Shown: positions 46,885 to 59,413, numbered from the stretch's first letter. The stretch is DNA of 64,000 nucleotides from Cryptomeria japonica (GCF_030272615.1 NC_081405.1:474702008-474766007), one strand, 5' to 3'. Notes: generated by a model not told the origin, from the letters alone. Translations and numbers: made by a program.

Positions 46885-47870
46885 GAGGATTGTTGGTACT
46901 AAGCAAACCGGATAATACCTTGTGTAGAGAATGTCAATTGGGGAAAATGTCTTCCTCAACCTTTAAAGTTAAATCTTTCACTGCTGACAACTTGCTTGAT
47001 CTTGTACATACTGATTTGTGTGGTCCTATGAAAACTAGGAGTGTGCAGGGTGATAGGTACTTTATGATTCTCACTGATGATTGCTCAAGAATGATGTGGG
47101 TCACATTCTTGAAAGACAAGTCTGAAGCCTTTGTAAAGTTTAAATCTTTCAGAGCATTAGTGGAGAAAGAAAGTGGTAAAAGGATCAAGTGTCTGAGAAC
47201 TAATCAAGGAGGGGAATTCACTTCTGGTGAATTCAACAAGTATTGTGAAGAATTTGGCATCAAGAGACAACTGTCTGCCCCCCAAACTCCATAGTAGAAT
47301 GGCCTAGCAGAAAGGAATAACCAGACTGTGGTTGAAGCAACTAGAACCATGTTGATTCAAGGAAAGGTAGCTCACACCTTTTGGAGAGAAGCAGTGAGCA
47401 CTGCAGTCTACACAATGAACCGGGTACTCATCAAGAAAGGTAAGGACAAAACTCCTTATGAGTATTGGACCAGTAAGACACCTGTGGTTAGCTACTTTAG
47501 GGTATTTGGTAGCAAATGTTACATCAAGAGGAGTGAACATCAGGGTAAATTTGAAGCTAAATGCGATGAGAGAATATTCCTAGGATATTCCACCAAGAGT
47601 AAAGCTCTCAAGTGTTACAACAATAGGACTCAGAGAATTATGGAAAGTATCAATGTAAGAGTTGATGAATCCTCTAAGAAAACTGAGGAAACCGGTAGTG
47701 AGCAAGTTGTAAATGAACCAGTTGCAACCTTCTGGGAACCGATTGTCAGTCAACCAAGTACCAATAACAATGTTCCTAAATTGGTGAATGCTGATACTGA
47801 TGAAGATGAGGATGAAGAGGAAAAGCAAGAAGAACTAGTCAAGACCATTCCTTAGTATGTCAAGCTGAAT
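46885..47870 (+). pseudogene. Copia integrase, element F
   Basis: A frameshift near 46860 places the zinc region CRECQLGKMSSS and the catalytic core in another frame: LLDLVHTDLCGPMKTRS (first Asp), YFMILTDDCSRMMWVTFLKD, TNQGGEFTSGEF (second catalytic region). The motif TPQQNG reads TP**NGLAER, both glutamines being TAG (47292-47297). From 47328 the C-terminal region continues (FWREAVSTAVYTMNRV, KTPYEYW, FGSKCYIKR, FLGYSTKS) to an acidic linker (DTDEDEDEEEKQEE). Confidence 0.9.
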
Positions 47871-49495
47871 CATGATCCTAAGAAGATAATAGGAGATAAG
47901 GATGCAGGAATCCTTACAAGAAGAAAGATCAGAGAAAACTCATGTATGATCTCTGAATTTGAGCCTAAATCATTCAAAGAGGCTCATAAAGATGAAGACT
48001 GGATCAAGGCAATGGAAGAGGAACTTGACTAGATAGAGAAAAATGGTACATGGTCCTTGGTACCCAGACCAGGCATAAAAATGTCATTGACACCAAATGG
48101 GTGTTTAGAAACAAGCTAAATGAGGATGGCACAGTGATTAGGAACAAAGCCAGATTGGTGTGCAAAGGATATGCTCAAGAAGAAGGAGAAGACTATGGAG
48201 AAACCTTTGCTCTTGTAGCCAGATTGGAAGGAGTTCATATGCTTCTTTCATATGTAGCTTTTAAAGGCTTCAAAGTATATCAAATGGATGTAAAATCTGC
48301 ATTCCTAAATGGTGTACTTGAAGAGGAGGTGTATATTGAGCAACCATATGGGTTTTCCCTATCTGAAGATAGTGACATGGTATGTAGGCTACATAAAGCC
48401 TTATATGGTCTAAAGCAAGCACCTAGGGCATGGTATGAGTGCCTACATTCCCATCTTGTGAAGATTGGATTTGAGAGAACAAGTGAAGATAGCAATCTCT
48501 ACTTGAAGTCCGAAGGAGATCAAATCCTGATCTATGAGGTATTTGTTGATGACATTATCTTTGGTGGTGATGACAAGATGTGTCATAAGTTTGTCGATGA
48601 GATGAATGAAGAGTTTGAGATGTCACTCATAGGAGAGATTAAGTTCTTCATTGGACTACAGATTCAACAGATGAAGGATGGAATCTTTATCACTCAGTCC
48701 AAATATGTCAAAGAGGTGTTGAAGACCTTTGACATGGAAGATAGCAAACCGGTTGGTACACTGATGGTGACCAGTTGTAAACTATCCAAAGAGGATGACT
48801 CTGCATTGGTTGATGAGAAGGAATACCGATCAATGATTGGTAAGTTGCATTACGTAGTGCATAGTAGACTAGATATTACACATGCAGTTGGCATTACTGC
48901 AAGGTTCCAGAAAAGTCCAAGAGAATCCCACTTAGTTGCAGTCAAGCGGATTCTTAGGTATCTGAAGGGGACTGCTGACTATGGGTTGTGGTATCCATAT
49001 AGCAAGGACTTCAACTTGAAAGTGTTCACAGATGCTGATTGGGCTGGTAATGTAGATGACCGGAAGAGCACAACCGGTGGTGCATTCTTCCTTGGTGGTA
49101 GACTGGTCTCATGGATGAGTAAAAAGCAGAGTTGTATCTCTCAGTCTACAGCGAAAGCAGAGTATGTTGCAGCCTTCATGAACTGCACTCAGACAATTTG
49201 GATGAAGCATGTACTGAAAGGCTTCAAAATCCTTGTACCTGAACCGGTAAGTATATTCTGTGATAACACAAGTGCTATCAATATTTCAAAGAATCCAGTT
49301 TTACATTCTAGAACCAAGCACTCTGAGCTTAAGTATCATTTCTTAAGGGAAAAGGTTCAAAATAAAGAGATTGCACTGGAGCATGTGTCCAGTAAGGAGC
49401 AGTTAGCAGACATATTCATGAAGCCTCTTCCAAAGACTACATTTACACACTTAAGAGGTGAATTAGGGGTACTGCCCCTTCAAGAGGTGAACTAA
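47871..49495 (+). pseudogene. Copia reverse transcriptase-RNase H, element F (481 codons open)
   Basis: The linker region is in a different frame up to about 48070 and holds ELD*IEKN (element I has Gln). From 48050 there is one open frame to TAA at 49495: [46 protein letters not shown] (first catalytic Asp), [23 protein letters not shown] (catalytic Asp-Asp), [11 protein letters not shown]-type, then RNase [48 protein letters not shown] and [16 protein letters not shown], and the usual copia end [12 protein letters not shown]. All catalytic motifs of both enzymes look intact. The frame joint near 48050-48070 is the main defect. Youngest-looking pol here. Confidence 0.93.
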
Positions 49496-49749
49496 AGGTA
49501 TATTCTCCACATCAGTCATGTATTGCATAGTTAAATCTTTCTTCAGGATTGATGTGTTGAAGGATGCTACTCCTCAGAGGGAGCAACATAATGGAATCAA
49601 GAAGCTTGTGCCTCCACTTTGACATTGTTGTCAAAGGGGGAGAAGATGTAAAGTGAAGATGCAAAGCGGAGAAGATATCTGTAGAAATTGAGAAGATGTG
49701 AAGTAGAGAGATATCTTTGTATATTGCCATCAATGCCAAATGGGGAGAT
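49496..49749 (+). other. 3' untranslated region and polypurine tracts of element F
   Basis: Contains aaagggggag at 49633-49642 and the terminal tract aaatggggagat at 49738-49749 directly before the 3' LTR. Repeated purine tracts of this type are a described hallmark of the Sirevirus lineage of copia elements. Confidence 0.75.
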
Positions 49750-51287
49750 TGTTGGCATTATGTGGATATAATGACATTGTATGTTGTCATTGATGTCAAT
49801 ATGTTGAAGAGGTATGAACCAGCATATGTGAGAATGTTATAACTCTGTGAACTGACATTTGTGCCAAAGTGAAGCGGTGTGCTTGTTCAAGGTGAAACAA
49901 CATATGGTTATGGGAACCAGCACATGGAAGAGTTGTATGACTACCAGTTGGTAGTCTTAACTTTAGGGTTTCCGGTTGAAGTGCTTCAAGTCTGTATGGC
50001 TCAACTGGTGATCTTTGTGTAATAAGTAAGCTATATAACAAAGAACAGATCATGTTGCCACATCAGCCTTGTGCGCGTGAAGGATCTTGCATGAAGAAGA
50101 CTATCCCTATCTACCTTGGGAATGTGCGAAGTTTGTAAATAGTGAAAACGCGTGATGGATTATCAATCGCCATGAAATCGGTGGATAATGAACAATGGAG
50201 AATGTCTTGAGATTTATTCAAGATTTGTTGCATTTAATACAGTATGATCAATGGTCAGGATTGAACTATTTGAATTCCTTAACCTAACAGTATGATCTAG
50301 GGTTTATGCTACCGACCTGCCTATTGTCCTATAAGGTCGATGTTGTGATTCTTTCAGAGGTTGTTGGCAAAAGTTATGTGTGAGTATCCAAGAGAAGGGA
50401 TACGAGATCCTTGCCAGACCAGAGGAGAGAAGTGATACCTGCAGAGGGTAAGTGCAGAAGGTGAAGAGGAGCTTAAGCGGATTTGCATGGGCATTGAGTG
50501 TTGTTACCAGATCATTGTAATACTTATTGATCTCTAACCACCTCAATAGTTGGAAAATCCCCTAACAGGGTAGCCTTAATCGACTTGTTGTAAATCCCTT
50601 AACATGGTGACTCAAAGTTATTGAGATCTGGAAAGCTAGAGAGCTCTGGAAATCCTTTAGCTATTGAGTTCTTGAAATCCTATAACAAGGTACCCTTAAC
50701 AGGGTTTAACCCTTAACCAGGTATTGTAGCCATCCCTTAACCGGGTGATCTCTAATAGGATCGGTTCCTAGCAAAACCTTTTGTAATGTCTTTAATTGGA
50801 CAAGGCTTCTAATAGAGTGGACTTCCAAAGAGTTCAACAACAAGCTTGTGGGTATTCATCCCCACCGTGGTTTTTTCCTAGTTGGGTTTCCACGTGAAAA
50901 ATATGTGTGTCATATGTGATGCTTTTATCTTGTGATGCTTTGTTATTGCTTGTTAAGCATATGATGGTTCTATGTTTTATGCTTGTCAATAAAACATGTT
51001 GAACTAGATATTGTGAAGATATGATGACAGATTACCTATTCATGCATAAGGGTGAAATGGTAGTGTAGTTTTGAGTTGAGTGGAAAACTTAGTGAGTAAC
51101 CAGTTTATGATTGTTTTAGTTGTTCTGAGTTTTACCAGTTGCACTCTATTTCTAACTGGTGTCACTGTTTGCCAGTCATTTAGAGTAATTGTTGCTGAAC
51201 TAGTTTAGGTCTGTATTTTGTCTATACTGATTCACCCCCCCCCTCTTAGTACCGGTTTGGTACTATTTGTTCATCATTGAGTTATCA
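49750..51287 (+). repeat. 3' LTR of element F (1,538 bp)
   Basis: Starts tgttggcattatgtggatat and ends gagttatca, followed by target duplication CCAAG. Hairpin-rich block 50555-50825, core 50859-50880, C tract 51234-51243. Confidence 0.95.
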
Positions 51288-51292
51288 CCAAG

Positions 51293-51506
51293 ACTGCAAA
51301 TACTTTAGAAATGCTATCTCAATCTGGATACCTTAACAGTCACTCAAGAGATGAGTACCTTGGATGCCATGGAGGAATAGGTTTTCCAGATGCAAACAAA
51401 AAGTGAGGTTGCTACCTCATTGCTTGATTCATGGTCTTTATCCATGAAGACATTTATGCAGGACTTTAAATCAGTTTTTGACAAGTTTCACTCTTTATTG
51501 TCATAA
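51293..51506 (+). pseudogene. ORF2 of element E, C-terminal part
   Basis: Continues ORF2 after the CCAAG duplication. A helical tail with DSWSLSMKTFMQDFKSVFDK and FHSLLS ends in TAA 51504-51506, matched by H (DKFYSLLS, stop at 53303-53301). Confidence 0.75.
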
Positions 51507-51789
51507 ACACTTATTATTTTAACGATAATGAAAATAGGGGTTATTCAGCTGTATATTGTCATTATTGGCAAAGGGGGAGTAGTATTTTGTATTAAAATTT
51601 TGATGCATGTAATGGATACTTTTATGTTTATCTCTGTAAGGGAGTAGTATACATTGTATTTTCTACAAAAGGGATAGTGTATATGCTTAGGGGGAGTAAA
51701 TTTGATTATGGATTATGGCATATTTTTGTTGTAAAACACTTAGATGTCAAAAATTTTCCTATGTTGCCATCAATGCCAAAGGGGGAGAT
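51507..51789 (+). other. 3' untranslated region and polypurine tracts of element E
   Basis: Purine tracts at 51570-51579 (aaagggggag), 51689-51696 (agggggag) and 51778-51789 (aaagggggagat). The last abuts the 3' LTR. H has the same three in the same order. Confidence 0.8.
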
Positions 51790-51867
51790 TGTTGGCATTT
51801 TTGATAATGATGTTGTGATTGTCATTGATGGACACACACTTGCTTTGAGATCACTTTGTGTATGTAT
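51790..51867 (+). repeat. 3' LTR of element E, first 78 bp
   Basis: tgttggcatttttgataatg to tgtgtatgtat, matching 29072 onward. Interrupted by H at 51868; the rest is at 59414-60469. Confidence 0.92.
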
Positions 51868-53034
51868 TGATGAATACTAAGAGGGGGGGTGAATTAGTAT
51901 ACCAAAAAATACTGAACTTAAACACTTAAACAGTCTATTAGTAAACTAGTAAAACAATTTAACAAACAAACCAGTTGATACACATGCAAACCAAATAGAA
52001 AATAAGGAATTCACCCACAGGAGTAGTAACACCATAACACAAGATATTTGACATGGAAACCCAAATGGGAAAAACCACAGTGAGATGAATCTCACAAGTA
52101 ACTATCTGCAGAATAGAAACCAGATCGATTAAGGTCATACAATGTTCTTTACCAGAACAGATCCTGTTAGGAATCTCAATCTTTGTTAGGAGATAAGTCT
52201 GATTAAAGACTACCTTGCAAGAGGATTTCAGATCCATAGATGTGAACCACCTTGTTAAAGGATTTACAAAGGCTTTTCTGGGCCTACTCGATTAAGGGTT
52301 TCTAACTTGTCAAAGATGTGAGTAATCAACAAGTGAGTGATCTAGAAAATAGCACAGATTGCTTGGTTAGATACTTGATAGCTCATTCTTAATGCATTCC
52401 AGCATTACTTCAATCTTCAACACATTCACACTTTGCCTTCTCTCATAGACCTAAACTTCTCTTCTCTGATCACACTTACAAAAACTCATCAACCACTTTC
52501 AAAAACCCTTACAACCACCTAAAACCCTAGACATGATGTCCTTATAAAGGAATCTAATTTCATGTCGGTCCAATAGGTTTACAATACAATTTTCTAGGTT
52601 CAGCGCATCTAGACATATTTGGTAACACGACACAAAAAGAACTACCAAAGTGTCGGCACTACCAAACAATCAGTGGATGGTAACTCATCGCAAAATGCTG
52701 GTTAGTAACTCATCACAGAGTATTACTGGTTCATACAAAATACCGGTTTACACAAAATACAGGTTGCCGGTTTGTAAAAAATTTAGACTAGGAAATATGT
52801 GTTCTGCCGCTTTGATCCTTCATGTTGCTTGAGATCCTCGAACCACTTGGGGTCTTCATACCGCTTGAGATCAGTAAACACTTTTTGCAAAACATCGATA
52901 GTCTAAAGACTAACACATGATATCGGTTTGGAACAATTACTAGTTGAATATAATTCATACATTCAAAAAGTGATCTCATAGCAAGTGTGTGACCATCAAT
53001 GACAATTACAACATAATCATAAAAAATGGCAACA
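51868..53034 (-). repeat. 3' LTR of element H (1,167 bp)
   Basis: Plus strand tgatgaatactaagaggggg to atggcaaca. The usual TGCCAACA end reads ggcaaca. Core (gggaaaaaccacagtgagat) at 52068-52087. Confidence 0.93.
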
Positions 53035-53300
53035 ATCTCCCCCTTTGGCATTGATGGCAACACTTAGGAAAATTTTGACATCTAAGTGTTTTACAAAATC
53101 ATGCCATAAACAAAATTACTCCCCCTAAGCATATACACTATCCCTTTTGTAGAAAATACAATGTATACTACTCTTTATCAGAGATAAACATGAAAGTATA
53201 CATCAAAATGTCAAAATTTATATACTTCTCCCCCTTTGCCAACAATGACAAAAACATTGCAGACTAACCCCTGTTTCATTAGTATTAAAATAATAAGTGT
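53035..53300 (-). other. 3' untranslated region and polypurine tracts of element H
   Basis: Complement of the purine tract at 53035-53046 (next to the LTR), with further tracts at about 53119-53126 and 53228-53237. Confidence 0.8.
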
Positions 53301-56300
53301 TTATGACAGTAAAGAGTAAAACTTGTCAAAAACTGATTTAAAGTCCTACAAAAATTGCTTCATGGATAAGGACCATTACTCAATTAGGGAGGTAGCCACC
53401 TCTTTCTCTATCTACATCTAGGAGACCTGTTCTTCCATGGCATCTATCGTGCTCATCTCTTGAGTGACCGTTAGGGCATCAAGATTTAGATAGCATTTCT
53501 AGAGAATTTGCAGTCGTGGCAGTAGGATCAATTGAAGTTCCTACAAATTACATGTCCAGTTGCTTATCTCTGCCTCTATTCTTGTAGACTGGATTTGAAG
53601 CCGGTGAATAGTTTGACCATATGTGGAAAAGAAATCATATGACATCTTGAAGGTACTAATAAATGACTGCATATCAGATTGTAGTTTGTCCTTCTGAGTG
53701 AGCACATCATCACAGAATAGATGAGGTTGACATGTCTTGCTGAGTAGTAGATTTCCCTCATCCATTGCATCTCGAATGTTCTTTTGTGTCTTCTAGAGTT
53801 CTGACCGAAGCTCATTCAACTTCTTCACCAAGGAAATGTTCAAATCCTTTTCATGCTCCTTTTTGGCATTTGATTCTGCAACTTCTTCCAAGCTTTGGAC
53901 CTGGTCATCCACAATTGTACATAGAATCTTTAAACGGGCAAGTGAGGAATCGGTACTAGGGAGGTTCATACCGGGTATCAAATTGGTAAGTATTTCCACC
54001 ACAGTTTGGATAACATCTTCCTCCTTTTTCCTCCTTAGAGCATCCAATCACTCTTGATCAAGCTTAATGCTCTGCAGTAGCTCCGATTCATTTACAGACT
54101 GGAGGTCAATAGGACTGGTAATGTCAGCCGGTTTGGCTTGACTACTGGTTGCCTTTGGAGTCTCTATCTGAGTGTTCTGTGCTGCTTCTTCTTTCTCATT
54201 GGCTCTTTTCTTGTCTTCTTCTGCCTTCTTTTTCTCCTCTTCTTTCTGCTTCTTTTCATCTTCTCCTCTTCCTTTCTCTTCTCCTCTTCCTTTTCCGCTT
54301 CCTTCTTCTTCTCCTCTTCCTTTCTCTTCTCCTCTTCCTTTTCCACTTCCTTCTTCTTCTTCTCATCCTCTTGTTTCTTATCTTCCTCTTTGTTTTTCTT
54401 CTCATCCTCTTTCTTCTTTTCCTGTTCTGCTTGTTTTGTCTTTTCTATCTCTTGTTTCTTCTTCTCTTCCTCTGCCTATTTTCTCTTGTCTTCTTCCTGT
54501 TTCTCCTGACCTTCTATTTCTATTGGTTCATCTGGAGTAACATTGTCACCGTTTAAGGCATCAACATCAATCGGTTCCATTTGAGTGGTGACCGATTCTC
54601 CTTCACTATCATATACTTCATCTGGTTGAGTGATTTTTGGTTCTTGCTCAGCTTTCCTGTTGGCTTCAGCCACTTCATGTAGTCTTAAAGCTGATTGAGC
54701 AAGGGAGTGGGTATCTTTGACCACTTTCAAAACTTTTCCTTCCAATAACATGAGTCTTCTTCTTCTCATGAAGAAGAGGCCCTTATATTTCTCCACCACT
54801 TCATACAGTTCTATTTTAGGTACATCAGGAAAGTATTGTGCAAATACTTCCTCTCTTATTTCTTGTTCTTTTTCTATGGCAATGTGCCACTTTTTATCTA
54901 AAGAATTATACAAAGAATCAAATGCCTCAGATTTAATTTCTGATGGCCACCAGTCATTAATGCATAAATAATTGATAACTTCCTATTCAACTTCTTTCTT
55001 TTCATCATCATTAAAATCATCAAAGAACTCTTTTAAATCACCAAGTACTTTTCTTCTAATATTCTTAATTGTTCTTTGACAATGTGTCAAAGGTTTGTAA
55101 GAGGAAATATCAATATTTACTGTTGCAGATGCTACCGGTTCATTCTTTGTCTTTTTCCTCGTTTGCCTCATCTTTTTAGGCTGTTCTTCAAAGATAGTGT
55201 CCTCTGAGTCTGGTGAATTGCTTTTTGTCTTTCGCTTCCTCTCAAATACTTTGGTAGGTGCTGCTTTCGGTTTCTTCTTTATTGGTGACCGCTTGGTCAC
55301 TTTGGGACTTGTTGGAGTAACCGGTGCTGATGCTAAAGGCACTACCTTTCCCTTCTTTACTGAGGGTTCTTGAACTGGTGTAACCCTTTCCAAATAGGAG
55401 CTGGTTCTCTTTTCTTTTGGATCAAGGGGTGAGGTGATTAGGGTAGAGACATACCCATCTAACATGTCATTCATTACCTCATATCCCATTGGTTCCACTT
55501 CTTCCTGTCTAGGCTCAACCGCCTCCATTATGCACTCATGAACTTTGATGGTGAAGCAGATGTCTTCCTCATACTTTTTGATTATCATTGGATATTCTTA
55601 TCCTTTGGTTCATTTTGCATATGAACTCATCAAAATATTTGTTCAGCACTTCCGGATAGCCGGTTCCAACCGCTTGTAAGCTTTCCTTGATTTGCTTTGT
55701 CACCAGTTGGTCAGCAGACCACTGAATATCACCTACTCCTAGAAAGTAGCCTTGAAAGTAGAAGAACAACCCAACCAATAGTTGTCCAAATTTAAATTTC
55801 AGGGCATTGTCCTATTTGATTGACTTGAGGTTCAATAGGAGTTGTCTTTGCATACTGGTGTATGGATCAAATGATGCATCTTCCTTTATCATCCTGTAGG
55901 TGACATTTACTACTGCAGCAGAGATAGAGTTGATTTTGCTGGCATGGAACATCCGGTATCCTATCACCATACATGCATATTTGACAAGATCATCCTTGAT
56001 TGAATTGATAGTCATTCCTCATGAATCGCTCATAGAACTGGTGAGCTTAGTCATTTCTATCTTGCTAATCTTTCTTAGGGCTGGAACTTCACCGATATTG
56101 CAGAAACTGGTAACGACATGAATTGCTTTAGGTGTGATATCATGCATCTGTTCTAAGTACATCTTATCACCGTGTACCCTTCTTAGAATAATGTGAATGT
56201 GATCTTCCAAAAATTCTTCAAGAAAATAGGCTGCATTGTGAAGTTTCTTCTTTTCCAGAATGCTGAATTCCAGTTTAATCTTCTTATCCTTTCCGCAACA

Positions 56301-56489
56301 CAAACTCAACTGGGAATGGATCATCAGAGATCCTAGGTCTTCAATCTTGCAGTCAATGAAATCTGAAATGCCTTCTTCCACTATGAAACCAGCAGGTATT
56401 TGAGATAGGGCATTATATTTTGCCTTCCGTTGAATGAAGTCTATAGAATGAACGGGTGCACTAGAGATAGCATGTGATGCTGAAGCCAT
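53301..56489 (-). pseudogene. ORF2 of element H
   Basis: From MASASHAISSAPVHSIDFIQ at 56489 to TAA at 53303-53301, 3,189 nt. Collinear with E's ORF2: FIQRKAKYNALSQ, EDLGSLMIHSQLSL, EEDICFTIKVHECIME, DISSYKPLTHCQRTIKNIRR, KWHIAIEKEQEIREEVF, KYKGLFFMRRRR, then the Lys/Glu-rich tract (54215-54480) and the C-terminal coil (KKLNELRSELQKTQKNIRDA, LLLSKTCQPHLFCDDVL). Frameshifts lie near 55590 and in the low-complexity tract. Stops include SMSDS*GM (Gln in E: SMSDQRGM region) and SIK*DNALK, where E has SIKQDNALK. The match across about 1,000 codons shows it was a real protein. Its role is unknown. Confidence 0.8.
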
Positions 56490-56932
56490 GATAAACAGGG
56501 AATTTTGAAAAATACCTTCATAGATCGAAATTTAGGGCTTCACAATTTGAACTTCACTTCACACTCCTTCGGTTGTTGAGATACCGCTTTGCATTCTACA
56601 CTTCTCCAACAGGTGTTTGCTTCAGATTCTTCTTCAGGTTTTTGATAAATTCCTTGAATAGCAATGTAAATCGCTTTTCTTCACTTTGCACTTGAAAAAA
56701 TTCTTCACTCAAAAAATGATAAGTGAGAAATAATCTGAAAATTCCTTTTAAACAGATTCTCCACCTACCATAATAAATGTTGCATTATTAGGGCGTAAAC
56801 CCTAGTTTGCCTTTTACCATTTCTAGTCTTTTGCCAACTGATAGGCATCACATACCAATTAAGGTCTTTTACTAGTGTCAACCGGGGGTTCGAGATATTT
56901 GAGCATTTGCTCCCCCTAAGCTTTTATGATGC
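56490..56932. other. ORF1-ORF2 spacer of element H
   Basis: 443 bases, equivalent to the spacer in E. No gene recognised. Confidence 0.45.
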
Positions 56933-58213
56933 TTAGTTTGCCGGTTCAGTGACTTCTACACTGGGTGCAGAAACCGATTCTACTTGAATCACTTCTTCAG
57001 GATTCTTCTTCCAGGTTTTCTTCATGTCTGCTTGAACAGTTTCAACATCAATCTTTCATTCCAGAGTGACTGGTATATCATCCAATATACTCTTTCTTTC
57101 TCTGTAGAATCTTGTTGTATGACTCGGTTTGTTGTAGTGATAGCAAACCATTCTAGGTACTCTCCAAGGTCCATTATTCATGTTTCCATTCTTCCTTTTG
57201 CATGTTGTAGTAGTGTGACCATGACCATGATAAATCACACAGATTTTTCTCCATCCGGTTGCCGCTTGATAGCCATTGCTACCTGACTGATGACTATAGG
57301 TATTAAACCGGTTTGGGTTCCAGTTCCCAGAGGGTTCAGGAAAAACTCCTTGATTCCTTTGAGGATACCTTCCGGTATTGTGCATGACAGACCTGCATTC
57401 AAATGCTCTATGCCCAAACTTGTTGCATGCATAACAATTACCATTGAATCTATTGGATCTAGGCTCATCGTTTAGAAAATAAGGAAAATTATTGTAAGCC
57501 TTACTTCTACATACATTAGCAGTGTGTCCTTCCTTGAGACAGTTAAAGAAAACATGTTTAAACTTTTTCTTACCTTTATCCTTTAATGCTGGTTGTTTCT
57601 TTGATGCTCCACTTTTTGTTCCAGAGGTCTCTCCTTCGTCATATTCAGAGAAACCAAGTCCATTGGTATTCTTTATCAGTTTAGCTGATTCAAGCTTCTG
57701 CTCTAGCTTGACAGAGCTCTTATCGAATTTGGCAAGTATTTCTTTTGACTCAGTGAGCTCTTTGGAAATGGTAGCATTGGATTCCCTCAAGGTTGCATTC
57801 TCAAAGATAGCCATATTTAGTTCACCTTGTGCTTCTTCTTTTTCTATTTTGCTTCCATGAAGACTAGTGGTAAGTGCACCGATCTCTTGCTTCAGCTTGG
57901 AGATCTCATGATATTTGTCTTTTACCAAATCTTCAGCTTTCCTCTAGTTCTCAAGCTCTTGGCACATTCAGATAGTTAGTCCTTCCAACTCTTTTCTCAG
58001 GTTGGAATTGGATTCATTCAGATTTTCTACTTCTTGAATTAGGGCTTCCATGTCTGCTTCATCAAAAGAACTATTTTCAGATAGCTCCATCAGTTTTTCA
58101 GTATGCTCTCTTCTTTTTGCCTGAGAGGTCTTATATTTGACCATAAGTTCATCATAGGATTGCTCAGACTGAGTGAGCCGATGAGTAAGTTCCCTCACAG
58201 TGTATTCCCCCAT
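56933..58213 (-). pseudogene. ORF1 of element H: coiled-coil, zinc-knuckle gag-like protein
   Basis: ATG at 58213 and TAA at 56935-56933: 427 codons, the same length as E ORF1. N-terminal MGEYTVRELTHRLTQSEQSY, charged coiled coil, then the knuckle region. Knuckle 1 is FFNCLKEGHTANVC (first Cys lost), knuckle 2 CYACNKFGHRAFEC is intact, knuckle 3 VIYHGHGHTTTTC and knuckle 4 CYHYNKPSHTTRFY have lost Cys residues. Internal stops: TGA at codon 82 (LTI*MCQ), TAG at codon 90 (shared with E) and TGA in TLE*KIDVE. E and H keep different knuckles intact, so the ancestor probably had four. Confidence 0.82.
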
Positions 58214-58249
58214 ATCTCTTTCAAGGTGGTTAGACTTATAGAAAGGTTG

Positions 58250-58261
58250 GCTCTGATACCA
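58250..58261 (-). other. Primer-binding site of element H
   Basis: gctctgatacca is the complement of TGGTATCAGAGC, exact, two bases from the LTR. Confidence 0.93.
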
Positions 58262-58263
58262 AT

Positions 58264-59413
58264 TGATGAATACTAAGAGGGGGGGGTGAATTAGTATACC
58301 GAAAAATACTGAACTTAAACACTTAAACAATCTAGTAGTAAACTGATAAAATAGTTTAACAAACAAACAGGTTGACACACATGCAAACCAAATAGAAAAT
58401 AAGGCATTCACCCACAGGAGAAGTAACACCATAACATGAGATATTTGATGTGGGAACCCAAATGGGAAAAACCATGGTGAGATGAAACTCACAAGTAACT
58501 ATCTGCAGAATAGAAACCATACTAGTTAAGGTCATACAATGTTCTTTACCAGAACATATCTTGTTAGGAGATAAGTCCGATTAAAGACTACCTTGTGAGA
58601 GGATTTCAGATCCACAGATGTGAACCACCTTGTTAAAGGATTTACAAAGGCTTTTCTGGGCCTACTCGATTAAGGGTTTCTAACTTGTCAAAGATGTGAG
58701 TAATCAACAAGTGAGTGATCTAGCAAATAGCACAGATTGCTTGGTTAGATCCTTGATAGCTCATTCTTAATGCATTCCAACATTACTTCAGTCTTCAACA
58801 CATTCACACTCTTCCTTCTCTCACAGACCTAAATTTCTCTTCTCTGATCACACTTACAAAAACTCATCAACCACTTTCAATAACCCTTACAACCACCTAA
58901 AACCCTAGACATGATGTCCTTATAAAGGAATCTAATTTCATGTCGGTCTAATAGGTTTACAATACAATTTTCTAGGTTCAGTGCATCTAGACATATTTGG
59001 TAACACGACACAAAAATCACCGCCAAAGTGTCGGTACCACCAAACAATTGGTGGATGGTAGCTCATCACAAAATGCCGATTGCTAACTCATCATAGAGTA
59101 TTACCGGTTCATATAAAATACTGGTTTATGCAAAATACCAGTTGCCAGTTTTGTCAAAAATGAAGACTAGGAAATATGTGTTCTACCGCTTTGATCCTTC
59201 ATGCCGCTTGAGATCCTCGAACCGCTTGGAGTCTTCATACCACTTGAGATCGGTAAACACTTTCTGCAAAACATCGATAGTCTAAAGACTAACACATGAT
59301 ACCGGTTTGGAAAAATTACCGGTTGAATATAATTTATACATTCAAAAAGTGATCTCATAGCAAGTGTGTGACCATCAATGACAATTACAACATAATCATC
59401 AAAAATGCCAACA
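58264..59413 (-). repeat. 5' LTR of element H (1,150 bp)
   Basis: tgatgaatactaagaggggg to aaatgccaaca, near-identical to 51868-53034. Core at 58464-58483. TGTAT duplication follows. Confidence 0.95.

Larger units (their letters stand above)
35139..51287 (+). mobile_element. Copia retrotransposon F, inserted in ORF2 of element E (TSD CCAAG)
   Basis: Limits tgttggcattatgtg at 35139 and gagttatca at 51287, with CCAAG at 35134-35138 and 51288-51292. Without gypsy G it would be about 7.5 kb. It encodes gag, protease, integrase, reverse transcriptase and RNase H in copia order. The 3' part is the best preserved pol in the window. The two LTRs are almost the same length (about 1,541 and 1,538 bp). 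Confidence 0.93.
51868..59413 (-). mobile_element. Element H: second copy of the non-autonomous E family, inserted in E's 3' LTR (TSD TGTAT)
   Basis: Complete 7,546-bp element with both LTRs, primer-binding site, ORF1, ORF2 and polypurine tracts, flanked by TGTAT at 51863-51867 and 59414-59418. It lies in the opposite orientation to E. It also encodes no protease, integrase, RT or RNase H, so the absence in E is not a private deletion. Confidence 0.95.
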
